Source: Leptospira vanthielii serovar Holland str. Waz Holland = ATCC 700522
GTDB lineage: Bacteria > Spirochaetota > Leptospiria > Leptospirales > Leptospiraceae
NCBI RefSeq assembly: GCF_000332455.1
Contig: NZ_AOGY02000070.1
Location: forward strand, 1 to 64,000
Direction of reading: 5' to 3'
Length of the DNA stretch: 64,000 nt
The notes beneath the pieces were generated by a model that was not told the origin of the DNA, did no database searches, and worked only from the letters and a program-made list of their open reading frames with translations. The translations under genes and the position numbers were made by a program. Below, one piece after another: positions 1 to 8,609 of the stretch (positions are counted from its first letter, which is position 1; each line of letters starts with the position of its first letter).

Positions 1-549
1 ATACTCATCTAACATTTGCAAAACATATTTGGCTCCGTTTTCTCCGGTGATGATGTAAACGGTGGCTTTTGCAGTTAGAATTGTATTTGAATAACTATAC
101 CAAGTGCCGTACCCTGCTGGCATTGGATCCAAATCCAAAGGGGCTGAGATTACAGGATTGATACTTTCAGTTGAGCCAGAGATTGGCCCACCACCACTCG
201 AAGACAATTGCATATCCACCACTTTCGTACACTCGGAACCTGTATATGTTGCAGAAAAATCTGTTGAACCAGTACTACATGCTCCCCCATTCCCAGTCCC
301 ACTCGTTCCGCTGTTTGTTCCTATATTATATCTTTTGAATCTTAAATCCCAAACATCCCCAGCACCAACAATTGCTGCATTTGCTTTTAAGTTCACATAA
401 ACCCAGGTTGTAGTGGAAGAGGCATTGATTGTTGTTCCTTCGGAAGCAGAAACTGCCTCTGTCACCAAAATCAACATTGCAGCCGCAGAACCGTCGTCAG
501 ATGCCTTTTCCGGAATACAGTTCATAAATACAAAGGTAGAATCAAATTT
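1..549 (-). pseudogene. HmuY-like lipoprotein, 5' end removed by IS, 3' end outside window
   Basis: The minus strand is open from the IS end at about 549 to base 1. It begins K-F-D-S-T-F-V-F-M-N-C-I-P-E-K, where FMNC looks like a lipobox at the end of a signal peptide whose hydrophobic part is missing; an in-frame TAA lies in the IS inverted repeat just before it. Further in it reads TTTWVYVNLK and then VWDLRFKRYNIGTNSG, a pattern I recognise from HmuY-family heme-binding lipoproteins. A Gly/Ser/Cys-rich stretch follows, and the frame leaves the window at LQMLDEY. About 175 residues are visible. The role in heme capture is inferred from the family. Without a start and signal peptide it is probably not exported. 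Confidence 0.6.
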
Positions 550-1587
550 TTAACGCAACACCGATAATCTAATGAATAAGGTGTTAATAAATGAATCATT
601 ATACAAGAATTAATTTGAAAGAAAGGGAAGTAATTGCTGAGATGCGATTTAAAGAGGAAAGTATTAGAAGTATAGCTAAGATACTGAATCGAAGTCCTTC
701 AAGCATTTCCAGAGAATTATCTAAAGGTTATTCAAGAAATTCTTTCATTAATTATTCAGTATCAAATGCTCAAATCATTTCACAGAAGAATGAAAGTTCC
801 AGAAATTCTGGTAAAATAAAGTTGCAAAAACATCCAAATTTACGAAAATTTATAAAATCTAAATTAGAACTTAAATGGTCACCAGAGCAAATAGAGATGT
901 CTTTAAAAGAAAATCTGCCAAGCGGAATTACAGAATCAGTTTCCCATCAAACTATTTATACTTATATCTATCTTTTACCGAGAGGCGAACTAAAAAAGGA
1001 ATTGCAAAGCTATCTACGCCGAAAGATGAAACCCTACAAAAAGTCGAAAATACTGATAATAGAGGTAAAATACCAGACATGATAAGCATTGAAGAACGAC
1101 CAAAATCAGTTAGAAAAAGATCAATTCCACGTATATTGGGAAGGTGATTTGATAATTGGAAAGAATCACAAAAGTGCAATAATTGGTACAATTGTAGAGA
1201 GAACTACTAGAAATGTTATACTGGTTCCTTTAACAAGCACAGATGCTGAGACCGTCAGAAAAAGTTTTGCCAAGGAACTAAAAAAAATGCCAACAGAGCT
1301 TAGACTTTCGATAACTTATGATCAAGGTAAAGAAATGAGTAACCATAAGCTATTTACAAAAGATACTCAAATGAAAGTATATTTTTGTCATCCGGGAAGT
1401 CCTTGGGAAAGGGGGACTTGTGAAAATACGAATATGCTAATAAGAGATTTCTTTCCTAAAAAAACTGACTTTAATGATATATCAAGAAAAGAACTGAAAA
1501 GAGTCCAAAAGCTTTTAAATGAGCGTCCAAGAAAAACGCTTGGCTGGAAAACTCCCGCGGAAAAAATAAAGGAAGTGTTGCGTTAAA
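549..1587 (+). mobile_element. IS30-family insertion sequence, degenerate
   Basis: A transposase reading frame is bounded by a perfect 13-bp inverted repeat, TTTAACGCAACAC at 549-561 and its complement at 1575-1587. The transposase stop codon lies inside the right repeat. The heptamer TAGAATC occurs just outside both ends (537-543 and 1591-1597), but at unequal distance, so it may be chance rather than a target duplication. Both neighbouring genes lack their 5' ends at the element, which suggests a deletion happened with or after insertion. Confidence 0.75.
591..1586 (+). pseudogene. IS30-family transposase, two frameshifts
   Basis: This is a DDE transposase of about 330 codons. The N-terminal part has the IS30 helix-turn-helix (IAKILNRSPSSISREL) and KWSPEQIE. 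The C-terminal part has D in WEGDLIIGK, D in TYDQGKEM and E in SPWERGTCEN, which form the catalytic triad. In between, the conserved segment NRGKIPDMISIEERPKSV lies in another frame: the reading shifts out at about 1020-1045 and back at about 1110-1135. The first frame ends in stops at 1080-1085, so full-length protein is not expected unless two shifts occur. The catalytic residues themselves are intact, so the damage may be recent. Confidence 0.8.
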
Positions 1588-1639
1588 CTTTAGAATCTAT
1601 CAAAAAAATAATCCGAGATTAGAGTATGCACCATCTAAT

Positions 1640-3184
1640 GTGGATGAGGCGAAATCATTTTATGAAGAAATTCTAAAATCCTGTGGAGAAATCAGCGGTA
1701 TGTATGTATCTCAAGTTGCAGCCATTGTTGATTCTAAAGGACTTAAATTTGATAATGGAAATGTAATCCACCCACAAGAAATGGTAGATGTAATCAAGAT
1801 GTACCATGACGCAGGTCTAGGCCCCGCTGCCTTTAAAAGAAAGTATGGTGGACTAGGAACACCCAGTATCATCAAAGCGATGATTGCAGAACTCATGTAC
1901 AGGTCCGATAGTTCAATCACCATTGCTGTCGGAAGTATGGGCCTTGCTGCCATCTTAGAAGTATGTGCAACAGAGGAGATGAAAGAAGAATGGATCCCCA
2001 AATTAATTTCAGGAAACTATACAGTCACTATGGGGCTTTCAGAACCAGACTTTGGATCTGATTTACCGAATGTAACCACCAAAGCAACAAAAACGAATGA
2101 TAAGTGGTTACTCAATGGAACCAAAAGATTCCAAACGGTAGCTTGCGGTATCAATGGAAGTCCAGGCATTACACTCACACTAGCAAGAACAGGAACACAA
2201 GAAAGTGGAGCGAGAGGTCTTTCTTTCTTTATTGTTGAGAACAAAAATTATGCAGTCCAAGGAATTGAAAAAAAACTGGGAATCAAAGCATCTGCTACAT
2301 GTGAAACTGTTTTTGAAAATAGCGAAGGCCACTTAGTTGGCAAAGAAGGGTTCGGACTTGTGAAGTATGTAATGGGAATGTTAAATGGTGCTCGCCTCAG
2401 CGTATCTTCCCAAGGCACAGGAATTGTTACTGCTGCTTATGAAGAGGCACTCAAATACGCAAAAGAAAGAATCCAATTTGGAAAACCAATTTATGAAATT
2501 CCGGCAGTACGTCGTATGTTGGATCGAATGGAAAGGGAACTGGCCGCAATGCGTTGCCTTATGGTAGAGGCAGCTTATTCAGTGGACAAATACTATTGGT
2601 ATGAAGACGGAAGAACGGTAACTCCAGAAGAATCCAAAATCGGTAAGTTTTGGGAAAAGGTAGCAAACACCCTCACCCCCATTTCCAAATACTACAACTC
2701 CGAAATGTGTAACGACCTAGTTTACGACGGATTACAAGTATTAGGTGGCGCAGGCTACACAGAAGATTATGATCTTTCAAGACTTTACCGAGATGCAAGG
2801 ATTACCAACATCTACGATGGGACCACACAAATCCAAGTAAATGCAGCCATAGGAGGAGTCACTTCTGGAATGAGTCCTACAGGTACTTTCCGCGCATACC
2901 TTGACCATTTGGCAAAAGGAAGCGAATCCAATCCCAAACTTCAAGAAATCAGAAACCTCTTTGAATCCATTGTAGAAACATACAAATCCATAGAAGATCA
3001 ACAAACCAAAGAAACATATAGTTTCGAAGTGGTAGAATCGGCTGCAAGAGTGGTTGTGGGTTATCTGATGGAGAGAGCCAAAAACAAATCTACCAAAAGA
3101 AAGGAATTACGTACCCAGTGGTGTAAAGGATTTCATAACGATAGTTTGGCGATCCTTTCCGCAAATAAAATCAGACTTACATGA
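1640..3184 (+). CDS. acyl-CoA dehydrogenase, N-terminus lost at IS30 junction
   Basis: FAD-dependent alpha,beta-dehydrogenation of an acyl-CoA is expected from the family. The ORF is 514 codons from GTG at 1640. The frame is open upstream through homologous-looking sequence (NFRIYQKNNPRLEYAPSN) straight into the IS, so the native start has gone and perhaps 30-60 residues are missing. FAD and substrate motifs are visible (MGLSEPDFGSD, RIQFGKPI, LQVLGGAGYTEDY). A C-terminal helical extension of the PF12806 kind follows (LDHLAKGSESN to the end). The usual catalytic Glu motif YEGT reads YDGT here. It could be expressed from an IS-borne promoter or be non-functional. Confidence 0.8.
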   Translation: MDEAKSFYEEILKSCGEISGMYVSQVAAIVDSKGLKFDNGNVIHPQEMVDVIKMYHDAGLGPAAFKRKYGGLGTPSIIKAMIAELMYRSDSSITIAVGSMGLAAILEVCATEEMKEEWIPKLISGNYTVTMGLSEPDFGSDLPNVTTKATKTNDKWLLNGTKRFQTVACGINGSPGITLTLARTGTQESGARGLSFFIVENKNYAVQGIEKKLGIKASATCETVFENSEGHLVGKEGFGLVKYVMGMLNGARLSVSSQGTGIVTAAYEEALKYAKERIQFGKPIYEIPAVRRMLDRMERELAAMRCLMVEAAYSVDKYYWYEDGRTVTPEESKIGKFWEKVANTLTPISKYYNSEMCNDLVYDGLQVLGGAGYTEDYDLSRLYRDARITNIYDGTTQIQVNAAIGGVTSGMSPTGTFRAYLDHLAKGSESNPKLQEIRNLFESIVETYKSIEDQQTKETYSFEVVESAARVVVGYLMERAKNKSTKRKELRTQWCKGFHNDSLAILSANKIRLT

Positions 3185-3196
3185 AGTAAAAAAAAA

Positions 3197-3218
3197 GGGT
3201 CCTCGAAACTGAGGACCC
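3197..3218 (-). terminator. Rho-independent terminator of the desaturase operon
   Basis: Perfect 8-bp stem GGGTCCTC / GAGGACCC with a 6-base loop. On the minus strand it is followed by an uninterrupted T-run (the A-run at 3188-3196 on plus). It lies downstream of the minus-strand desaturase gene. A second inverted repeat, TGGATTTTCC / GGAAAATCCA (3236-3268), sits between it and the stop codon. Confidence 0.75.
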
Positions 3219-3280
3219 CTAAACATGGAAAGGGATGGATTTTCCAAGATGCGCCAATGGAAAATCCAAAATGGTTCAGG

Positions 3281-4462
3281 TTAAGTGAGGGTGACTGATT
3301 TCTCTCCAGTTGGAAGGGAAACTTGAAAACTGGGTTGAGTAATGATACCTTTTGGTTCCAAATACACTTTACGGTTCCCCATTAATTTCCCTGCAATTGA
3401 ATCAGGAAAAGAATAAGCAATGATACGTTTCCACACAGAAGCGAACTGTTTCACAAAACTTCCCGTATTGTAGTGTTGGCCATATTTAGCACATATTTCT
3501 TTCAAACGAGGAGCCACTTCACGATAACGTTTTGCTGGCATACCAGGAAACATGTGGTGTTCAATTTGATGACTCAAATGTCCTGTCATTGTATAAAACA
3601 ACTTACTACCATCTAAGTTAGAAGAACCTTTGAGTTGTCTCAAATACCACTGCGCTTTCGATTCACCAACAATTTCTTCTACAGAAAAGGATTCTGCATT
3701 CTCTGTAAAATGACCGCAAAAGATCACTGCATAAGTCCAAAGGTTTCTGATTAAATTTGCGATCATATTCCCAAGAATGATTTTTGGAAAATTTAAACCG
3801 GCAAGAAGTGGAAACAAAATATAATCTTTTACAAGTTGTAATTCAATCTTCTTAAAGAAAACAGCCTTAAAATCTTTTAAAGTTCTTTTATTTCTCTGTT
3901 TTTTGGGAATTTCCAAGTGTTCTACACGGAATCCATGTGCCCCAATCCCCCACTGAAAGTTCATCGCAAGGAATAAATTGGTGAATGGTTGTGTTAGATG
4001 GACCGGTTTCCATTTTTGTCCTTCGGTCAATCGAGTAAAATTATAACCATAGTCATGGTCTTTGTTTAAAACATTTGTATATGTATGGTGCATATAATTG
4101 TGATAAAACTTCCATTGGTGAGCATCACTTACAATGTCCCATTCAAACGTTCTAGAATTGAAACGAGGGTCATTCATCCAGTCATACTGTCCGTGTAGAA
4201 CATTATGACCAAGTTCCATATTGTTTATGATTTTTGATATGGAGAGTAACAATGTACCTGCTACAAAAGAAATTGGTTCAAAACTAAAGTGAATGAGTCC
4301 ACGACCTAAGATTTCAGTATATCGATAGGTTTTATACATGAATCGGATATGATCTGCATCTTCCTTTCCTACTTTGGACATCACTTCTTCCTTAAGTGCA
4401 TCCACTTCTTTTCCAAAAGATTCAATTTCTTCTTTGTTTAATTTTTTGCTAATTGTTCTCAT
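3281..4462 (-). CDS. membrane acyl-lipid/acyl-CoA desaturase
   Basis: Di-iron fatty acid desaturase of 393 residues that introduces a double bond into membrane acyl chains. Three histidine clusters are visible: HNVLH near 86-90, HNYMHH near 121-126 and HQIEHH near 300. Hydrophobic segments lie near 58-80 and 215-255. An AGGA ribosome site precedes the ATG on the minus strand. It lies 31 bp downstream of a reductase gene that would supply electrons, and both face away from a FabR-like repressor gene, so co-transcription and control by unsaturated acyl-CoA are likely. Substrate and regiospecificity cannot be read from the sequence. Confidence 0.88.
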   Translation of the reverse strand: MRTISKKLNKEEIESFGKEVDALKEEVMSKVGKEDADHIRFMYKTYRYTEILGRGLIHFSFEPISFVAGTLLLSISKIINNMELGHNVLHGQYDWMNDPRFNSRTFEWDIVSDAHQWKFYHNYMHHTYTNVLNKDHDYGYNFTRLTEGQKWKPVHLTQPFTNLFLAMNFQWGIGAHGFRVEHLEIPKKQRNKRTLKDFKAVFFKKIELQLVKDYILFPLLAGLNFPKIILGNMIANLIRNLWTYAVIFCGHFTENAESFSVEEIVGESKAQWYLRQLKGSSNLDGSKLFYTMTGHLSHQIEHHMFPGMPAKRYREVAPRLKEICAKYGQHYNTGSFVKQFASVWKRIIAYSFPDSIAGKLMGNRKVYLEPKGIITQPSFQVSLPTGEKSVTLT

Positions 4463-4493
4463 TTTTTATTCCTATGATTATTTCTTTAAATTT

Positions 4494-5579
4494 CTAGAGT
4501 TCTAATTCCAAATTTGATTCAGCACGAGAGATACAAATCTGAATGTTCTCCTCACCTAACTCTGATAATTCGTCTTTTGATAAATCCGTTACTGAACCAG
4601 CCGCTTTTTTACAAACACAAGTATGGCAAATTCCCATTCGACATCCACTCTGAGGATATATTCCTTGTTCTTCTAATTCTTCTAATAAGGAACGTTCCCC
4701 TTTCACCTGAATGGTTTTGTGACTGAGAGAAAGAAATACATCTACTGTTCCTGTTTTTTTTACCTTCACGGAAGATTGGCCAGGCAACATAAATAACTCC
4801 GACTTCACTTCGTTTCCTTCCAAAAGAGAAAGAGCTTTGGTTTGCATTGGTGCTGGACCACAAACATAAACTGAATAAGATTTCAAATCATCAGTATATT
4901 TCTGTAAAATTTCTTTGGTTAAAAAACCCGAATCGTAACCGTCTTTAGGAACATCTGAAAAAACATAACGAATTTCTAACCAACCTGTGGCTTTTGCGAT
5001 CTCTTCTAAAGAAGAACGTAAAATGATATCTTCAAAAGACCTAACAAAGTATAGAAGAGTAACTTTACCATTGTATTTCAACGATTGAAGTTGTTTGAGA
5101 ATGGAATGAATTGGAGTAATTCCACTTCCACCCGCCAAAAATAAAAACTTAGAAGGTAATGTCTTTGGAAGGACAAACTCTCCAGAAACCTCGCCCAATT
5201 CCAACAAATCACCTTTTTTGATATTTTGATTAATAAAGTTAGAAACAAGACCACCTGACTGGCGCTTTACGGTAATCGATAAATACTTTTCACCTGGAGT
5301 GGAAGACAAAGAATAAAACCTTGTCACTCGCCTTCCTGCAATTTCCACAGTGACAGGAATATGTTGGCCTGCGGAAAATCCTTTCCAAAGCCAATTGGGC
5401 TTCAAAACCAAAGTTTTTGCATCCGCAGTTTCTTCCCGGACAGCGACAACCTTTGCTTTGATGGCTGTTACCGAGAACCTCGGATTGATTTCACCAAGCA
5501 GAAAATCCGCCCACTCTTTGGGTTGGAGGAAATTCAGGAACTGCTTGGGTTCATTAAAGATAAAAGGAAATGTTTTCAT
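4494..5579 (-). CDS. flavin/2Fe-2S oxidoreductase (desaturase electron donor)
   Basis: A 361-residue ferredoxin-NADP reductase-like protein with a C-terminal plant-type ferredoxin domain. The FAD motif RFYSLSST lies near 85 and the nucleotide motif GGSGITP near 150. The iron-sulfur ligands appear in CRMGICHTC (CX4CX2C), with the fourth Cys in NIQICIS near the end. This layout matches the DesC-type partner of bacterial desaturases (family knowledge). It is the first gene of a two-gene operon with the desaturase, and its start codon is about 25 bp from a palindrome that probably binds the divergent TetR protein. Confidence 0.88.
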   Translation of the reverse strand: MKTFPFIFNEPKQFLNFLQPKEWADFLLGEINPRFSVTAIKAKVVAVREETADAKTLVLKPNWLWKGFSAGQHIPVTVEIAGRRVTRFYSLSSTPGEKYLSITVKRQSGGLVSNFINQNIKKGDLLELGEVSGEFVLPKTLPSKFLFLAGGSGITPIHSILKQLQSLKYNGKVTLLYFVRSFEDIILRSSLEEIAKATGWLEIRYVFSDVPKDGYDSGFLTKEILQKYTDDLKSYSVYVCGPAPMQTKALSLLEGNEVKSELFMLPGQSSVKVKKTGTVDVFLSLSHKTIQVKGERSLLEELEEQGIYPQSGCRMGICHTCVCKKAAGSVTDLSKDELSELGEENIQICISRAESNLELEL

Positions 5580-5603
5580 TTTCGCCTCGTATTTCGCATT
5601 TAA

Positions 5604-5619
5604 GTGAACACTCGTTCAC
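5604..5619. promoter_or_regulatory. Probable FabR/DesT-type operator 1
   Basis: Perfect inverted repeat GTGAAC-N4-GTTCAC between the reductase start (5579) and the TetR gene. It shares the form GTGAACAMTCGTTYAC with the second copy at 5701. Half sites of this kind are typical of TetR regulators of unsaturated fatty acid synthesis. Confidence 0.65.
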
Positions 5620-5700
5620 GGACATATCTAATAGTGTTAATTTACATCGTTAGGTACGTCAACACTAAAACAGGGTTTAAATCCTTGCATTTTTAAAAAA

Positions 5701-5716
5701 GTGAACAATCGTTTAC
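5701..5716. promoter_or_regulatory. Probable FabR/DesT-type operator 2
   Basis: Near-perfect inverted repeat GTGAAC-N4-GTTTAC just upstream of the TetR coding region and about 97 bp from the first copy. The two copies suggest that one regulator controls both the desaturase operon and its own gene. Confidence 0.6.
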
Positions 5717-5747
5717 TGAATTCAACCCATGAAACTCAACAAATGAT

Positions 5748-6346
5748 ATGCCCAGAAGCTCCGAACCCACAGCAATCTGCTGGAGGGCGCGTTACGACTC
5801 ATGGGTGAGGAAAAGGGGCTTGGAGATTTAAGCCTACGAGAAGTGGCTGGAGAGGCGGGGATTGTTCCGGCAGCTTTTTACCGACATTTCAAAAATATGG
5901 AGGAATTGGGTTTGTCCTTGGTGGATGACTGCGGGGGTCGAATCCAGGCCATTGTGGGGGACGCCAGAAATAAGGGCGCTTATAAATCAGCCCTCCGACT
6001 GACCATTGGATTTTTTTTCGACTACGTAGCAAACAACCGATCCCAGTTCCGTTTCATTGCTAGGGAACGGACAGGTGGGAATCAAAAAATCCGAGAAAAG
6101 ATCCGAGAATCCATGAAGGCCATTGCCACCGAACTGGCCAAAGATATGCGAATGCCAAAAATGATTCCTGAAGCCGATATTCAATTTGCGTCCGAGTTGA
6201 TTGTTAGTATTTGTTTTCAAATGGCCTCTGATTTTTTAGATCTTGCGACCGATGCCCATTCAGAAATGAGAAAACTAAAATTACAAACGATCAAACAAGT
6301 TCGGTTGGTTTTTATTGGAACGATTCGGGGGAGAAAACGAAGGTAA
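5748..6346 (+). CDS. TetR-family regulator of unsaturated fatty acid genes (FabR/DesT-like)
   Basis: The segment LSLREVAGEAGIVPAAFYRH, followed by ELGLSLVDDCGG, matches what I know of E. coli FabR ([21 protein letters not shown]). The intact ORF from ATG 5801 gives 181 residues but lacks the first helix. The same frame upstream reads NLLEGALRLM, which fits helix 1, but has no ATG before a TGA at 5744. An ATG at 5748 starts MPRSSEPT in another frame and would join it if one base were added near 5774-5776. So there is either a real 1-nt deletion, a sequence error, or a non-ATG start. It is divergent from the desaturase operon and likely represses it. Confidence 0.8.
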
Positions 6347-6372
6347 AAAAAGATAAGGAAACAAAAACTCTT

Positions 6373-8187
6373 TTAACTATTTTTGTCCTTGGTATGTTGA
6401 GGAAAAGAAATCATTATATTCAGTCCCTCTCCTTTTTTAGAAACAGAAGAGAAAACTCCTTTTAATTGGGAGGTCAAACTACGAATCAACTCATATCCGA
6501 AATGATTTCCTTTTTCGATATTCACTGAATCGGGCAATCCTTCTCCATCATCCCCAACCGATAAAATAATATTTTCATTCGAACGAGACAAATGAATGCG
6601 GATGTCTCCACCTTTGTCATTAGGATAGGCATACTTCAAAGCATTGGTTAAAAGTTCATTGAGAATCAATCCAAGTGGCAATGTTCTTTTTAGATCCAAT
6701 CGAACCTCTTCTAACTTCACATCAAATCTTATTTTTGTAGGATTAAGTACAAAGATATCGTGAAGGCTAAATACCAAATCCTCAATGTACTTACGTAGAT
6801 CGACAGACTCCAAATCTTCCGATTGGTAAAGGTTTTCATAAACCTTGGACATAGACATGATTCTGGATTGCGCATTCAAAAACGATTGTTTGGCGACTTC
6901 ATTTTCAACTTTAAAAGATTCTAAATTCAAAAGACCAGAAATGATAGCGAGAGTATTTTTTACTCGGTGTTGTAGTTCCTTTAGGAGAACATCCTTTTCT
7001 TCTAAAGATTTTGCGAGTCGACCTTCGATATCTAAAATTTTTGTGACATCTAAGTTAATCCATAAATTGAAATGTTCCCCGGCAATTTCAAAGGCTTGGC
7101 TAAAGACGAGAACTTCAAACTTGGTTCCATCGGTGTGTTCGACAGACATCCTTTCCCCAGACAACCTTCCGTTTGCCTGATAGATTTTATTTAGTTGTTC
7201 TATTTGATCCGGCTTACTCCAGGCCTTAAACTCTTCTGTTTTTTTGCCGACAACCTTGGATTTTTCCAACTGAAAGATAGTCTCCATAGAAGAGTTTACA
7301 TCTAGATAAGTTCCATCTTTGACTGTAGAAATGGCCATAGCAATGGGACTCAGTTGGAATACCTTTGCATACAGGCTTTCCCCATCCTTTGGGGGAACCA
7401 TCACAGACGCACTTGGAGTTTCTCTAAAAACAATTACAATTCCGTTTAGATTTTTTTCAGTATCTAAAATAGGAGATATAGTTTCTGTAACATGCGTTTC
7501 GCGACCAGTGCGAGAGACGATAATCAAATCATTTCTACGTTCAGTCTGAAGTAATTCATTAGATGAGTTAAAAAAAGGATAGGACACTCTGGTCCTTGCA
7601 TCCGCTTGAACCAAATATAAAAAAGAGTTGAGATCTTTTTCTAATACTTCGGCTTTTTGATACCCTAACATATCCAAAGCTTTATGATTGATTTCTCGAA
7701 TCAATCCTTCCGGTGAAAGAACAATTACTCCATCACCCATAGCCTCAAAAGTAATTCGAAGTTCTTTTTCCCTAAAAGCTAACGTTTGTTCAGCCCTATA
7801 AAGTTGAAGCGCAGATCTAATCATACATTCTACTATATCTGGACTCGAAATTTTGGGAACATAACCATAGTGTTTTATCTTACAAACCCTATCCAATATT
7901 TTATTATCAGAATAACCACTGACAAAAAGTATAGGGATCTCACGAAATGAGAGAATCTTTTCTGCAAGTTGGATTCCATCCATACCATCAGAAAGGTTGA
8001 TGTCCATGAGTATTAAATCTACTTTCTCACCCGATGTTATATAGTCGTAAGCATCATTTGTATTTGATACATACTGCACTGAATACCCTTTGTTTTTCAA
8101 AAATTCTGATTGTGAGATCGCCAAGATGGCTTCATCTTCCACAAGTAGAATATGACCTAAACTATGTTTGAGTTCCGTAAGTGGCAT
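6373..8187 (-). CDS. Response regulator-PAS-HisKA_2 sensor kinase
   Basis: A 604-residue cytoplasmic signalling protein. An N-terminal receiver domain (about 12-130, phospho-acceptor Asp in LILMDIN) is followed by two PAS domains (about 145-250 and 275-390). Then comes a HisKA_2-type dimerisation segment with the acceptor His in LQHRVKNTLAIISGLLN, and a HATPase domain (LILNELLTNALKYAY, VGDDGEGLPD). No membrane segment is visible. Proteins with this order often sense light, redox or small ligands through PAS, but no cofactor-binding residue was recognised. The ATG at 8187 follows an intergenic region of 420 bp. Confidence 0.85.
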   Translation of the reverse strand: MPLTELKHSLGHILLVEDEAILAISQSEFLKNKGYSVQYVSNTNDAYDYITSGEKVDLILMDINLSDGMDGIQLAEKILSFREIPILFVSGYSDNKILDRVCKIKHYGYVPKISSPDIVECMIRSALQLYRAEQTLAFREKELRITFEAMGDGVIVLSPEGLIREINHKALDMLGYQKAEVLEKDLNSFLYLVQADARTRVSYPFFNSSNELLQTERRNDLIIVSRTGRETHVTETISPILDTEKNLNGIVIVFRETPSASVMVPPKDGESLYAKVFQLSPIAMAISTVKDGTYLDVNSSMETIFQLEKSKVVGKKTEEFKAWSKPDQIEQLNKIYQANGRLSGERMSVEHTDGTKFEVLVFSQAFEIAGEHFNLWINLDVTKILDIEGRLAKSLEEKDVLLKELQHRVKNTLAIISGLLNLESFKVENEVAKQSFLNAQSRIMSMSKVYENLYQSEDLESVDLRKYIEDLVFSLHDIFVLNPTKIRFDVKLEEVRLDLKRTLPLGLILNELLTNALKYAYPNDKGGDIRIHLSRSNENIILSVGDDGEGLPDSVNIEKGNHFGYELIRSLTSQLKGVFSSVSKKGEGLNIMISFPQHTKDKNS

Positions 8188-8609
8188 GGAGTGTTCTATC
8201 GATCTTCATAATTAGCCGATAGAAAAGCAATCGATTAAGACGATAAAATTTAATGAAAAAAATCTAAAACATGTGCAATAAAATTTTAAGGCAAATGTTG
8301 AACGAATGTCAGTTCTTAATTTCTAAAAAGTCCAGTGGTCAAAAGGATTATGTCGACTTTCAAGCACAAACGAATGTTTGTTGACATAAATATTACGTAA
8401 GGATCCGAACTACGGATCGTTTTTTCTATCAGATGTTCTTTTTTCAGATACCTAAAATTGCTTCGAAGCAAATTTGTTTTAGCCCCTTACAAACAAACAT
8501 AGGTGTTTAGGCCGAACAAATCGTTTTGTAAGTGATTACTTAGAGAAAGGTTAAAAAATCAGGAGTAGTACCTAACTATTGTTATCAATTAGATAGGTGA
8601 GAATTTAGG
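8188..8609. other. Intergenic region with palindrome and hairpins, no gene seen
   Basis: No plausible ORF was found in these 420 bases. Three structures stand out: ACAAAC-N4-GTTTGT at 8366-8381 overlapping a TTGACA hexamer (8381-8386); a stem GATCCG/CGGATC at 8402-8418 followed by a T-run; and the 14-bp palindrome TTGCTTCGAAGCAA around 8458-8471. This could hold a regulator site and a short transcript, but no good -10 box was found behind TTGACA. Confidence 0.4.
8402..8426 (+). terminator. Intrinsic terminator-like hairpin
   Basis: Six-bp stem GATCCG / CGGATC with a 5-base loop, followed by G and six T. No plus-strand gene lies directly upstream, so if real it would end a short RNA or read-through transcript. 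Confidence 0.4.

Noticed and set aside
104..400. Plus-strand 98-codon ORF at the left edge
   Set aside because: It is the shadow of the HmuY-like minus-strand frame, which has clear family motifs; the plus translation is Pro-rich without a pattern.
537..1597. TAGAATC as the IS30 target duplication
   Set aside because: The heptamer is at different distances from the two inverted repeats, and removing the IS at it does not rebuild either gene; kept only as a possibility.
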